From NCBI GenBank assembly GCA_002454195.1, contig DKIJ01000003.1:78618-142617 (forward strand): a DNA stretch of 64,000 nt. The letters run 5' to 3'. This document shows, piece after piece, positions 56,889 to 64,000 of this stretch. The notes beneath the pieces were generated by a model, which did no database searches, was not told the DNA's origin, and saw nothing but the letters and a program-made list of their open reading frames with translations. The number at the start of each line of letters is the position of its first letter. Within the stretch, counting starts at the first letter, position 1. The stretch is from Flavobacterium sp. UBA6721. GTDB taxonomy: Bacteria > Bacteroidota > Bacteroidia > Flavobacteriales > Flavobacteriaceae. The position numbers and the translations under genes were made by a program.

Positions 56889-56918
56889 AGTGCTGTTCTT
56901 AATTGAACAGCATTTTTT
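56889..56918 (+). terminator. Intrinsic terminator after pckA
   Basis: TGCTGTTC (56891-56898) pairs with GAACAGCA (56905-56912) around a 6-base loop, then a run of T. Confidence 0.88.
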
Positions 56919-57028
56919 ATTTAACAACACATTATCAGATATTTACACTAAGATTCATTTTTTGGCGTTAAATTTGTGTGCATTTCCCCAAACAAAAAAC
57001 TAAAATCAAAACTTAATTAAAAACAATC

Positions 57029-58129
57029 ATGTTACAATCCTTTTTTATCCTCTGTTCTGGGGCTGACAAAAACCTGCTTGAAGGTTGTTCCGAAGGGGAA
57101 AAAACAAAATACGCAGGCATTGGCGCCACCGTATTCTTTACTGCAGTAATGGCTTTCTTAGCGAGTGCTTATGCGCTGTTTACCGTTTTCGACAGTATTT
57201 ATCCTGCTATTGCTTTGGGGATAGTTTGGTCCTTGCTTATTTTCAATCTGGATCGTTTTATTGTTTCTACGATTCGAAAAAGAGATCGTTTAAGTAGCGA
57301 ATTTCTACAAGCAACTCCCCGAATTGTTCTGGCGATTATCATTGCTGTTGTGATTTCGAAACCCCTCGAAATTAAAATTTTCGAAAAAGAAATCAATACC
57401 GTTTTATTGAAAGAAAAAAATGCCATGGCTTTGAACAACAAAAAGGAAGTGGCCACCTATTTTAAATCAGATTTGGATAAAAACAAGGCTGAAATTACCG
57501 CTTTGAAAAAAGAAATTACCGATAAAGAAAAAGAAGTAAACACCCTTTACGAAACTTATATTGCCGAAGCCGAAGGCACTAAAGGAACGATGAAATTGGG
57601 AAAAGGGCCTGTGTTTAAAGAAAAGATTACCAAACATAATTTGGCTTCCGCCGAATTAGACACTATCAGAAAAAACAATCTGGCTAAAATTGCCGAAAAA
57701 GAAGCTTTGAACAAAAATCTGCAAGCCGATTTAGACAAAAAAGTTACCGAGACCCAACCTATCATTGATGGCTTTGACGGTCTAATGGCACGTATCAATG
57801 CGCTGAACAAATTGCCTTGGTTGCCATCGGTGTTTATTATGTTGTTGTTTCTGGCTATTGAAACTTCGCCCATTATTGCCAAATTATTATCTCCTAAAGG
57901 TGAATACGATTTTAAATTAGAAGATTTAGAAACAGCTTTAAAAACGACATTGGAACAAGACAAATACCAACGAAATTTACTTGTAAAAACCAGTGCAGCC
58001 ATGCACGACAAAATATATCAGGACATTGCCGAAGACAAGCAATTGTATGATTTACAACGAAAAAACGCAACGGATTTACTGGAACTGCAATCCAATAATT
58101 TTTTAGAGAAACAGAAGAAGACTTTGTAA
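57029..58129 (+). CDS. DUF4407 membrane protein with coiled coil
   Basis: A 366-aa protein with the DUF4407 layout: an N-terminal segment (LFILCSGAD-type, here FFILCSGADKNLLEGCSEGE) and three transmembrane helices (about residues 31-50, 55-75 and 92-110). A long Lys/Glu-rich coiled coil follows (about 120-260; EITALKKEITDKEKEVNTLY), then a fourth helix (about 265-285, SVFIMLLFLAIETSPIIAKL) and a charged tail. Function unknown. The coiled coil probably lies on the cytoplasmic or periplasmic side between helices 3 and 4. A terminator follows at once. Confidence 0.85.
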   Translation: MLQSFFILCSGADKNLLEGCSEGEKTKYAGIGATVFFTAVMAFLASAYALFTVFDSIYPAIALGIVWSLLIFNLDRFIVSTIRKRDRLSSEFLQATPRIVLAIIIAVVISKPLEIKIFEKEINTVLLKEKNAMALNNKKEVATYFKSDLDKNKAEITALKKEITDKEKEVNTLYETYIAEAEGTKGTMKLGKGPVFKEKITKHNLASAELDTIRKNNLAKIAEKEALNKNLQADLDKKVTETQPIIDGFDGLMARINALNKLPWLPSVFIMLLFLAIETSPIIAKLLSPKGEYDFKLEDLETALKTTLEQDKYQRNLLVKTSAAMHDKIYQDIAEDKQLYDLQRKNATDLLELQSNNFLEKQKKTL

Positions 58130-58130
58130 A

Positions 58131-58171
58131 AACACAAAACCCGACAACTAGAGAGTTTCGGGTTTTGTGTT
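58131..58171. terminator. Bidirectional terminator after the DUF4407 gene
   Basis: AACACAAAACCCGA (58131-58144) pairs perfectly with TCGGGTTTTGTGTT (58158-58171), a 14-bp stem with a 13-base loop. It lies between convergent genes. Confidence 0.85.
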
Positions 58172-58211
58172 TCAAATATTAAAATTCATATAAAAGAACT
58201 AATACTACATT

Positions 58212-58352
58212 TCACCTTCTTCTCAGCCTCCAAATCACAATTAATAATAACACAATAATAATTAATGCCGAAGTCAATATGATTACTAATAAGTTTTTAT
58301 GGTATTGATTTTCTGTATTTAGTTTTTTAATAATTTTATGAAGTGTATTCAT
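58212..58352 (-). CDS. Small single-helix membrane protein (46 aa)
   Basis: ATG at 58352 on the minus strand opens 46 codons: MNTLHKIIKKLNTENQYHKN, then a hydrophobic helix (LLVIILTSALIIIVLLLIVI, residues 21-40) and a basic end WRLRRR before TGA at 58214-58212. The start overlaps, as ATGA, the stop that the preceding TPR gene would have after correction of its frameshift, which supports both genes. Function unknown. Confidence 0.6.
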   Translation of the reverse strand: MNTLHKIIKKLNTENQYHKNLLVIILTSALIIIVLLLIVIWRLRRR

Positions 58353-58455
58353 TTTATAATATAAAAATTTGAAGTTTTCGAATCTGCGGAACCATATCTT
58401 ATTTTCAAAACTTCACTATTAAAACCATAATCTCTAGCTTTACCATATATCTCCT

Positions 58456-59145
58456 TCACCTCATCATATTTTTATCTAAAAAAGCCAAATTCCCTAATTC
58501 AAACAGTAAAACTCCAATAATTGGATCTTCATTTTTAATAAAAGTCACTCTTTCATTTAACTGATAATAAAGAGCTTTCATTAAAGATTCTCTTTGAGAT
58601 TTAGACAGATTACTTCTAGGCTCATCATCATTTCCAAAATTTGTATTTATTAAAAAATCAGCATTTATATACTTAGATCCTCCTAATTTAGCTTGTAATA
58701 TCTTTGAATGAAGCCATTCATAAGCCTCATGCGATGTAGGATTTAATTGGATAGCTTTATTTATCCAAAATAATGCTTTTTGATTATCACCCAAAAGCTC
58801 ATAAATAGTCCCAACATTTGAAGCTGTAGAATATCTATTAGGTTTTAACTTCTCAATTTCTAAATAAATGGTTAATGCCTCCTTATACTTTCCCTCTACA
58901 GTTAAAACATATCCTTTATCAGATAAATAATCTATATCTTTTTTAACTCTATAAAGACTATCTAATTCTTTAATTAGTTTTTGAAAATTATCCACATAAA
59001 AATTATGCCCATACGGAACTATTCCACTGTAATCTTCATAAACAAGTATGCCATTTTTAAGTTCTTTGGTTTCTCCATTTAAGCAAGCAAAAGAGTTCAA
59101 TGAGATTAAGAGAAATGTTACGATAAAAAAGAGTTTGTTTTTCAT
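58456..59145 (-). CDS. Exported TPR protein with apparent C-terminal frameshift
   Basis: A protein of 229 aa as it stands, with a signal sequence (MKNKLFFIVTFLLISLNSFA, then Cys) and TPR-like repeats: YVLTVEGKYKEALTIYLEIE, NVGTIYELLGDNQKALFWIN, AIQLNPTSHEAYEWLHSK. The ATG at 59145 is preferred over a GTG at 59157. The current frame stops after LAFLDKNMMR. One extra base near 58468-58474 would continue it as YDEVKEIYGKARDYGFNSEV and on to a TGA at 58351-58349, which then overlaps the next gene by ATGA. TPR consensus also runs on across this point, so the break is either recent or a sequencing error. Partner proteins are unknown. Confidence 0.72.
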   Translation of the reverse strand: MKNKLFFIVTFLLISLNSFACLNGETKELKNGILVYEDYSGIVPYGHNFYVDNFQKLIKELDSLYRVKKDIDYLSDKGYVLTVEGKYKEALTIYLEIEKLKPNRYSTASNVGTIYELLGDNQKALFWINKAIQLNPTSHEAYEWLHSKILQAKLGGSKYINADFLINTNFGNDDEPRSNLSKSQRESLMKALYYQLNERVTFIKNEDPIIGVLLFELGNLAFLDKNMMR

Positions 59146-59291
59146 ACATTTAGACACTTACAATTTATTCAAATATACTAAATAGTCTTACAAAAAGCAT
59201 GCGATTCAACTTTAACTGTAATAAAAAAACCTCAACCCAATCTTCATTCAGATTTAGGCTAAGGCTTTTAATAACTTATGATTAAAAGAAA

Positions 59292-60350
59292 CTACTTTCT
59301 AGCAGCATCAATCAACTGCTGTATAGTATCCCAACTATAGTAATGAAAGGTTCTACCATTGCTCATGGCTACAAAAAGTCCGTTTTGATAGGCACCGCCA
59401 AGATTTACATTCGTTACATCGGCACCATCACACTCAATGGTCGAAGTTGGAATTTCGGCTAACAATTTATATTCATTTGGATTTCCATTAGCTCCTTCTC
59501 TTGGATATACCATAAAGGTATTCGCCTGCTGATTCGAAACTAAAATATATCCTTTAGTCGCCGAAGTTTTATAAATAGCAATCCCTTCATGATCCGACTT
59601 AAAATCATTTTGACCAAAAAGAGCTAACTCCGTATTATCATTTTCATCTGGATTAGCCTTGTACTTTCTAATTCCGAATTGCTCATCACAATAAATCACC
59701 GTTCCTAGTTCATTGTCTACTGCAATGGCTTCTATTTCTTTTTTACCGCTATAAGCTCCAAATTTGCGCACTACTTTCCCGCTAACAATTCCATTTCTGG
59801 CATCGGTTAGTTCGTATTGCCATAAATAGCTTCCTGAAGGACCGTTTTTTCTTCCCACCACAGCAAATATCTTTTTGTCACTTGGTCGAGTGTATAAAGC
59901 AATTCCCATTGGACCACGCATTTCTTCTCCCTCAAAAACAGGAATTCCGCCATTATCAATTGGTTCTAAATCTGGTAAACTAAAAATACGAATACTATTA
60001 GTTTCTCTTTCGGTAGTAACCGCTATATCCGTTTTCTTTCCATTAACCATCAATCCATACGCAATATCCACATTGTTAGGTCTTTGTAGAGTGATGGATT
60101 TTTTGATGATTTTTCCCTGCAAATCAAAGGCATACAATCCGCCATCGGTCTCTTTATCGGTACCAATAATAATGCTTTTGGAAACATCAGCTGGATGAAT
60201 CCAAATTGCGGGATCATCAGTATCATGAGCCGTTTTTTGGGTAACACTCACAGGTTTTATAGCATCTTTGCGAACAGGCGCTAAAGAACTTCCACAGGAA
60301 TTTAAAGTTACTATTGCAATTGATGCAGTAATGATAAATGTATTTTTCAT
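59292..60350 (-). CDS. Beta-propeller phytase (3-phytase), lipoprotein
   Basis: A 352-aa exported enzyme of the beta-propeller phytase (BPP) family, which removes phosphate from phytate in a calcium-dependent way. A lipoprotein signal (MKNTFIITASIAIVTLNSCG, Cys19) suggests attachment to a membrane or the cell surface. Family motifs: DTDDPAIWIHPADVSKSIII, GTDKETDGGLYAFDLQGK, RPNNVDIAYG, KEIEAIAVDNELGTVIYCDE, and FKSDHEGIAIYKT. The ATG at 60350 begins the signal sequence; the 12 earlier codons are not plausible. It lies 75 bases after the TonB-dependent receptor gene, most likely in one operon. Confidence 0.92.
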   Translation of the reverse strand: MKNTFIITASIAIVTLNSCGSSLAPVRKDAIKPVSVTQKTAHDTDDPAIWIHPADVSKSIIIGTDKETDGGLYAFDLQGKIIKKSITLQRPNNVDIAYGLMVNGKKTDIAVTTERETNSIRIFSLPDLEPIDNGGIPVFEGEEMRGPMGIALYTRPSDKKIFAVVGRKNGPSGSYLWQYELTDARNGIVSGKVVRKFGAYSGKKEIEAIAVDNELGTVIYCDEQFGIRKYKANPDENDNTELALFGQNDFKSDHEGIAIYKTSATKGYILVSNQQANTFMVYPREGANGNPNEYKLLAEIPTSTIECDGADVTNVNLGGAYQNGLFVAMSNGRTFHYYSWDTIQQLIDAARK

Positions 60351-60425
60351 ATTTCTTTTTTCTATACTAACAGAATAACAGGACACAAAAATGCCCTGTT
60401 ATTACATTTAATTCTTCGCTTAAGA

Positions 60426-63236
60426 TTAAAAATCAAACTTCAATCCAAAATTATAACGCCCTTGGTAATATTCTAATTGCTGCGTTTGTGATTTTTCTCC
60501 TTGATAATAACGTAAAGGCTGATTCGTTATGTTATTTGCTTCAGCAAAAAGACGCAAGTTTTTAGTAATCTTGAAAGCCGCATTTGCATCTACAAAAAAT
60601 TGTTTGTCATAATAGCTATCTTCTGAAGCATCAGCGCCTAAAACATCGATATAATCAGCGGTATAATTAGTAGAAACTCTAACTGAGAAACGTTTATTTT
60701 CCCAAGATAACGACCCATTAAACATATGTGGTGCTGTTCCTGGAAGTGTTACATTTTTACGTTCATTTCCATCTTCGTCAGCAATTCCTTTTGCTTTTGA
60801 TTTCGTGTAAGTATAGTTCAAATACACTCCAAAACCTTTTAAGAACTGACCCGGTAAGAAATCCAATCTGCGTTGTAAAGCAACCTCAAAACCGTACACA
60901 TCTACATTTTTTCCATTTTTAGATTGAACGAATTTCCATTCTTCACCAACAGGAATTGGGTTATTTTGATTTGGAAAATTAGCAGCAAAATCCGCATTCG
61001 AAAATTGATTAGTGCTGTATTTGTAAACAAAATCATTTAAGTTTTTATAGAAAGCTCCTCCAGAAATCAAACCTACCGATTTGAAATAATTCTCTACCAT
61101 CAAATCATAGTTATAAGAATAGGTTGCTTTCAAGTCTGGATTACCAGCAGAAATTTCTCTGTCTGAAGCCGCATTATTCACATAAGGCGCTAAGTCATAA
61201 TAATTAGGACGCGCTAGAGCTGTAGTCGCTGCTAGTCTAAAAATCAAATTATCAGTTGCATTATACTTAAATGAAATACCTGGCATCACATTCGTATATG
61301 AATTTTCAGTATTGATTTTTGTCTCTAATTCTTCTTCGTCTAATACACGATTTCCTGTGTAATCGATACGTGTATTTTCGGCACGGAAACCAAAAATCAT
61401 CGATAATTTATCATTAAAATCCTGATCCCATCTAATGTAAGTTGCAAAAATATTCTCTTTTGCATTATAATTTACCGACAAATATTCAGAAGGCTCATCT
61501 TGCCCTTCAAACAATGTTGCGTTATGTAAATCTAATCCTCCTAAATAGGATGCCGATGCAAAAGTTCCTGCTACATATTTACTTCCCGGATTATATCCTT
61601 TTCCATCAAAAGATTTAGTAGGAACAGAAGCTAATGTAGCCATATCGTCATTTATTGGCTCATAAGAAAAGAAATTATTATCCCTTGATTTTTCTTTTAA
61701 TCGCATACGAAGACCGGTTCTAATACGTCCTTTTTGTGAAGGAATAATAGAAAATGGAAAACGAATATTCACCTTTGCTCCTAATTCACTTTCGTCAGTA
61801 TCATTGGTGTTTTCGGTAACAGAATCAAATTTTAATTTACCCAAAGCTTCCCCAGTAGTTGTAACTAATGGCAATCTTTCATCCGACAAATCTTGAGTCG
61901 CTGCCACTCCTTTTTGACGGTATTCAACATAACGCTCACCCGGACGGTACTCTCTGGCAGTAGAATAATTGGCAGACCAATCCAAATCTAATTTTGAATT
62001 AATTAAGTGTTCTCCACGTAAGGCATAATTTTGCACACGTTGATCTTCTAATCTTCTGTTTTTATTACGATCATTATCTACACCACCTTTAGTTTGACGT
62101 CTTACTCTAACAGAATAACCCGTAATATTTTCTCCTGAATAAGTAGGAACAATATTATCATAAGTTACTCTAAAACGATTTTCTCTATCGTCCCTCCAAT
62201 TGTACATGGCATTGGCAAAAATGGTATTATTATCATTGAATTTATAATCAAATGCTACCGATGCACTTCGACGGATACGTTGTACATCATATTGTCTGAT
62301 TTCTGCCTTACTCAAAAAAGTATTTCCAAATTTGTCTTTTGACCAAACGTTTTCAATATTATCCGAACCGTAATCGTTGTTATTATAAGAACCACTTACT
62401 ACCAACCCTAATTTACTATCTAGAAAACGATTTCCATACACCAAACCTGCTGTGTAAGAAGCTTTTTCACGTATAGGCAAATAACCTCCAGCTAGTGTAG
62501 CCGAAATCCTTTCCTTGTTAGGTGTAGCTCTAGTAACCAAATTTACTGAACCTCCAATGGCATCAGCATCCATATCAGGAGTTAATGTTTTATTGACTTC
62601 GATGGACGAAATCATATCTGATGGAATTAAGTCCATTTGAACATTTCTGTTATCTCCCTCAGCCGATGGAATACGGTCACCATTTAAAGTAACAGAGTTC
62701 AAAGCAGGTGCCAATCCTCTAATGATAATATTTCTAGCTTCTCCTTGGTCATTTTGCATGGTAATACCCGGTACTCTTTTTAGCGCATCACCAATGTTTG
62801 CATCTGGAAAACGACCCACTTGATCAGCCGAAATAACATTTCCTATATTTCTATTGTTTTTTTGTTGATTCAACGCTTTGGCTTGTCCTTTTAGTACATC
62901 ACCAACAATCACTTCGTTTAATTCTGTTCCTGAAGTTTTAAGATTAAAATTAACCACTGCATTTTTACCCGCCACTACAGTTACTTTGTCGGTGGATGGA
63001 CTGTATCCAATATAACGTATATCTATTTGATAAGTACCCGGTTCTACATTCAAAAATTCATATCTACCATTACCATCCGAAATAGTATATTTATTTTCTC
63101 CTGCAATTTGAACCATTGCTCCTGGCAAAGGGAATTTATCTGCCTGATCTAAAATTTTCCCTGAAATTACTCCTCTTTGTGCATAACCCATAAGCGTTAC
63201 TAAGAAAAGGAATACTACTAAATAATTTTTTTTCAT
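60426..63236 (-). CDS. TonB-dependent receptor, probably for phytate or its products
   Basis: A 936-aa outer-membrane protein with a signal peptide (MKKNYLVVFLFLVTLMGYAQ), a carboxypeptidase-like domain (GVISGKILDQADKFPLPGAM; YTISDGNGRYEFLNVEPGTY) and a plug with VGRFPDANIGDALKRVPGIT, IIIRGLAPALNSVTLNGDRI and ADAIGGSVNLVTRATPNKER. The barrel ends in FGLKFDF. The layout is that of the FecA/IroN-like or BPP-associated TonB receptors (not SusC; no SusD partner follows). The adjacent phytase suggests import of inositol phosphates or a bound cation. Regulation by phosphate is expected, but no Pho box is visible. Confidence 0.92.
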   Translation of the reverse strand: MKKNYLVVFLFLVTLMGYAQRGVISGKILDQADKFPLPGAMVQIAGENKYTISDGNGRYEFLNVEPGTYQIDIRYIGYSPSTDKVTVVAGKNAVVNFNLKTSGTELNEVIVGDVLKGQAKALNQQKNNRNIGNVISADQVGRFPDANIGDALKRVPGITMQNDQGEARNIIIRGLAPALNSVTLNGDRIPSAEGDNRNVQMDLIPSDMISSIEVNKTLTPDMDADAIGGSVNLVTRATPNKERISATLAGGYLPIREKASYTAGLVYGNRFLDSKLGLVVSGSYNNNDYGSDNIENVWSKDKFGNTFLSKAEIRQYDVQRIRRSASVAFDYKFNDNNTIFANAMYNWRDDRENRFRVTYDNIVPTYSGENITGYSVRVRRQTKGGVDNDRNKNRRLEDQRVQNYALRGEHLINSKLDLDWSANYSTAREYRPGERYVEYRQKGVAATQDLSDERLPLVTTTGEALGKLKFDSVTENTNDTDESELGAKVNIRFPFSIIPSQKGRIRTGLRMRLKEKSRDNNFFSYEPINDDMATLASVPTKSFDGKGYNPGSKYVAGTFASASYLGGLDLHNATLFEGQDEPSEYLSVNYNAKENIFATYIRWDQDFNDKLSMIFGFRAENTRIDYTGNRVLDEEELETKINTENSYTNVMPGISFKYNATDNLIFRLAATTALARPNYYDLAPYVNNAASDREISAGNPDLKATYSYNYDLMVENYFKSVGLISGGAFYKNLNDFVYKYSTNQFSNADFAANFPNQNNPIPVGEEWKFVQSKNGKNVDVYGFEVALQRRLDFLPGQFLKGFGVYLNYTYTKSKAKGIADEDGNERKNVTLPGTAPHMFNGSLSWENKRFSVRVSTNYTADYIDVLGADASEDSYYDKQFFVDANAAFKITKNLRLFAEANNITNQPLRYYQGEKSQTQQLEYYQGRYNFGLKFDF

Positions 63237-63380
63237 CGTTGTTTTAATTTTTACGATGTAAAATTAGTCGGGTAATATTATTATAAAGTAGGATTAAAAT
63301 TAAGATACTGTTACCTTCAGCCAGAATAAATATTACTTATTTTACATAAAAATAACATCTATAAAACTTCAAACTAGATT
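63237..63380. other. Upstream region of the TonB receptor gene
   Basis: AT-rich, no gene. The receptor promoter must lie here, but on the minus strand I see no good TAnnTTTG. Confidence 0.4.
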
Positions 63381-63421
63381 AAAAAAAACAAAGCCCCAAG
63401 GAATCACTTCTTAAGGCTTTG
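63381..63421 (-). terminator. Intrinsic terminator of the right-edge gene
   Basis: On the minus strand CAAAGCC (63421-63415) pairs with GGCTTTG (63395-63389), followed by a run of eight T. Confidence 0.78.
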
Positions 63422-63562
63422 CTTTAACTTTTATAAAACGAGTTCAAACTCACTATTAGAGTGTTTTTAATGAATACAGCTTTCATTATTACGTCCGTTC
63501 GCTAAGGCTTGGCTGTTTGTGGTATGCTGGCGAGGAAACTCTTAACTGTTAGCAACTGTTTT
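63422..63562. other. Non-coding tail with possible dispersed repeat
   Basis: No gene. The stretch around 63490-63560 (GCTAAGGCTTGGCTGTTTGT, GGTATGCTGGC, TTAGCAACTG) is less AT-rich than its surroundings and has the look of a dispersed flavobacterial intergenic repeat; this is an impression, not a match. Confidence 0.3.
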
Positions 63563-64000
63563 TTATTTCAATCCTTCAACTTTGACGAAATGATATTCTT
63601 CGGTACTTCTGTATCCATTTATCAGGCTTTTCATTTTCAATTTTAAGATTCCACTTTTTGTTATTCGACCTCGATAGTTTACGGTACCTATTGAGCTTGT
63701 TGTTAAGAATTTTATTCTTCTCCTTTTAATTTTATAATCTCCAATTGATTTGTTTTCCATTTCTAAGTTTAACCAAATTTTTAAATCTGTAACTGTTGCG
63801 TCACATTCTGTTCCAACACTCAATACTTTCCCATTTGGATAAAACCTTAAAAAGGATTTTTCTCCTTCTTTGTCGTCTTCATCATACACGCATTTCGTTT
63901 CGTAAATTCCTTCTGAACATATGATTAAATCTATTTTTTTCTGTCCGAAAACAGATGAATAGAAAAGCATTAGTAAAATTAACCCGTTGGGTGAAATTAT
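63563..64000 (-). CDS. Exported protein of unknown function, 5' end outside the window
   Basis: A minus-strand frame ends at 63563 and stays open to the right edge. From ATG 63970 it would encode 135 aa (MLFYSSVFGQKKIDLIICSE), but ten more in-frame codons upstream (IISPNGLILL) complete a hydrophobic signal peptide ending at VFG-Q. The true start is therefore probably beyond 64000. The mature part is beta-rich: GIYETKCVYDEDDKEGEKSF, LRFYPNGKVLSVGTECDATV, YKIKRRRIKFLTTSSIGTVN, with a lone Cys pair. It resembles small secreted Bacteroidota proteins with no assigned role. Confidence 0.6.
   Translation of the reverse strand: MISPNGLILLMLFYSSVFGQKKIDLIICSEGIYETKCVYDEDDKEGEKSFLRFYPNGKVLSVGTECDATVTDLKIWLNLEMENKSIGDYKIKRRRIKFLTTSSIGTVNYRGRITKSGILKLKMKSLINGYRSTEEYHFVKVEGLK

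Noticed and set aside
57556..58011. 151-codon minus-strand open frame
   Set aside because: Antisense shadow of the coiled-coil region of the DUF4407 gene.

Overview
The window reads as chromosomal DNA of a Flavobacterium-like member of the Bacteroidota. The evidence is AT-rich sequence, promoters with the TAnnTTTG -7 element (several with TTG 17-23 bases upstream), SusC/SusD pairs, a class II HMG-CoA reductase mevalonate route, LptC and CoaX of flavobacterial type, and very short intergenic distances. No rRNA or CRISPR array was seen. Two tRNA genes are present: Phe(GAA) and Leu(UAG).

Layout. 0-9 kb: the start of a dipeptidyl peptidase IV gene, HMG-CoA reductase and a GYDIA-type GHMP kinase, then a minus-strand envelope operon (coaX, outer-membrane barrel, lptC, small membrane protein, CNNM/HlyC protein, PpiD-like foldase). 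9-16 kb: tRNA-Phe, a frameshifted InsA-like zinc-ribbon/HTH gene, then an acetate module (SatP-type transporter, small membrane protein, symporter-histidine kinase, receiver protein, acetyl-CoA synthetase). 16-26 kb: a GH13 enzyme, GDPD, flavoprotein, small genes, TspO, then a second mevalonate block (diphosphomevalonate decarboxylase, mevalonate-kinase-like protein, UbiA prenyltransferase) interrupted by a four-helix-bundle gene between inverted AT-rich repeats, and an RluB-type pseudouridine synthase. 26-40 kb: an IS transposase and a polysaccharide-utilisation locus in decay: GH36 remnant, intact GH2 beta-galactosidase, SusD, SusC, a GntR regulator without start codon or C-terminus, a truncated GH105/GH88 hydrolase, and a GH106 rhamnosidase gene with an in-frame stop.

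40.8-47.95 kb: a 7.1-kb element integrated at the 3' end of tRNA-Leu. It is bounded by a 32-bp direct repeat and carries a tyrosine integrase, a HigB/HigA-like toxin-antitoxin pair, an excisionase-like HTH protein, a putative phage-type replication initiator and several unknown genes, one of which resembles a single sliding-clamp domain. The original tRNA terminator now lies 7 kb away beyond the element, and the element brings its own hairpin next to the tRNA.

48-54 kb: an M20 dipeptidase and a saccharopine-dehydrogenase-family protein point toward each other. Between them sits a compact three-gene island (sce7726-like nuclease, sce7725-like protein, RES-domain protein) flanked by two inverted copies of a roughly 150-bp repeat. 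This is the best candidate for a little-described, probably defensive, system. 54-64 kb: DUF423 protein, PEP carboxykinase, DUF4407 protein, a TPR protein with an apparent C-terminal frameshift, a beta-propeller phytase next to its TonB-dependent receptor, and a partial secreted protein at the right edge.

All assignments come from reading the sequence and recalling families; no database search was run.
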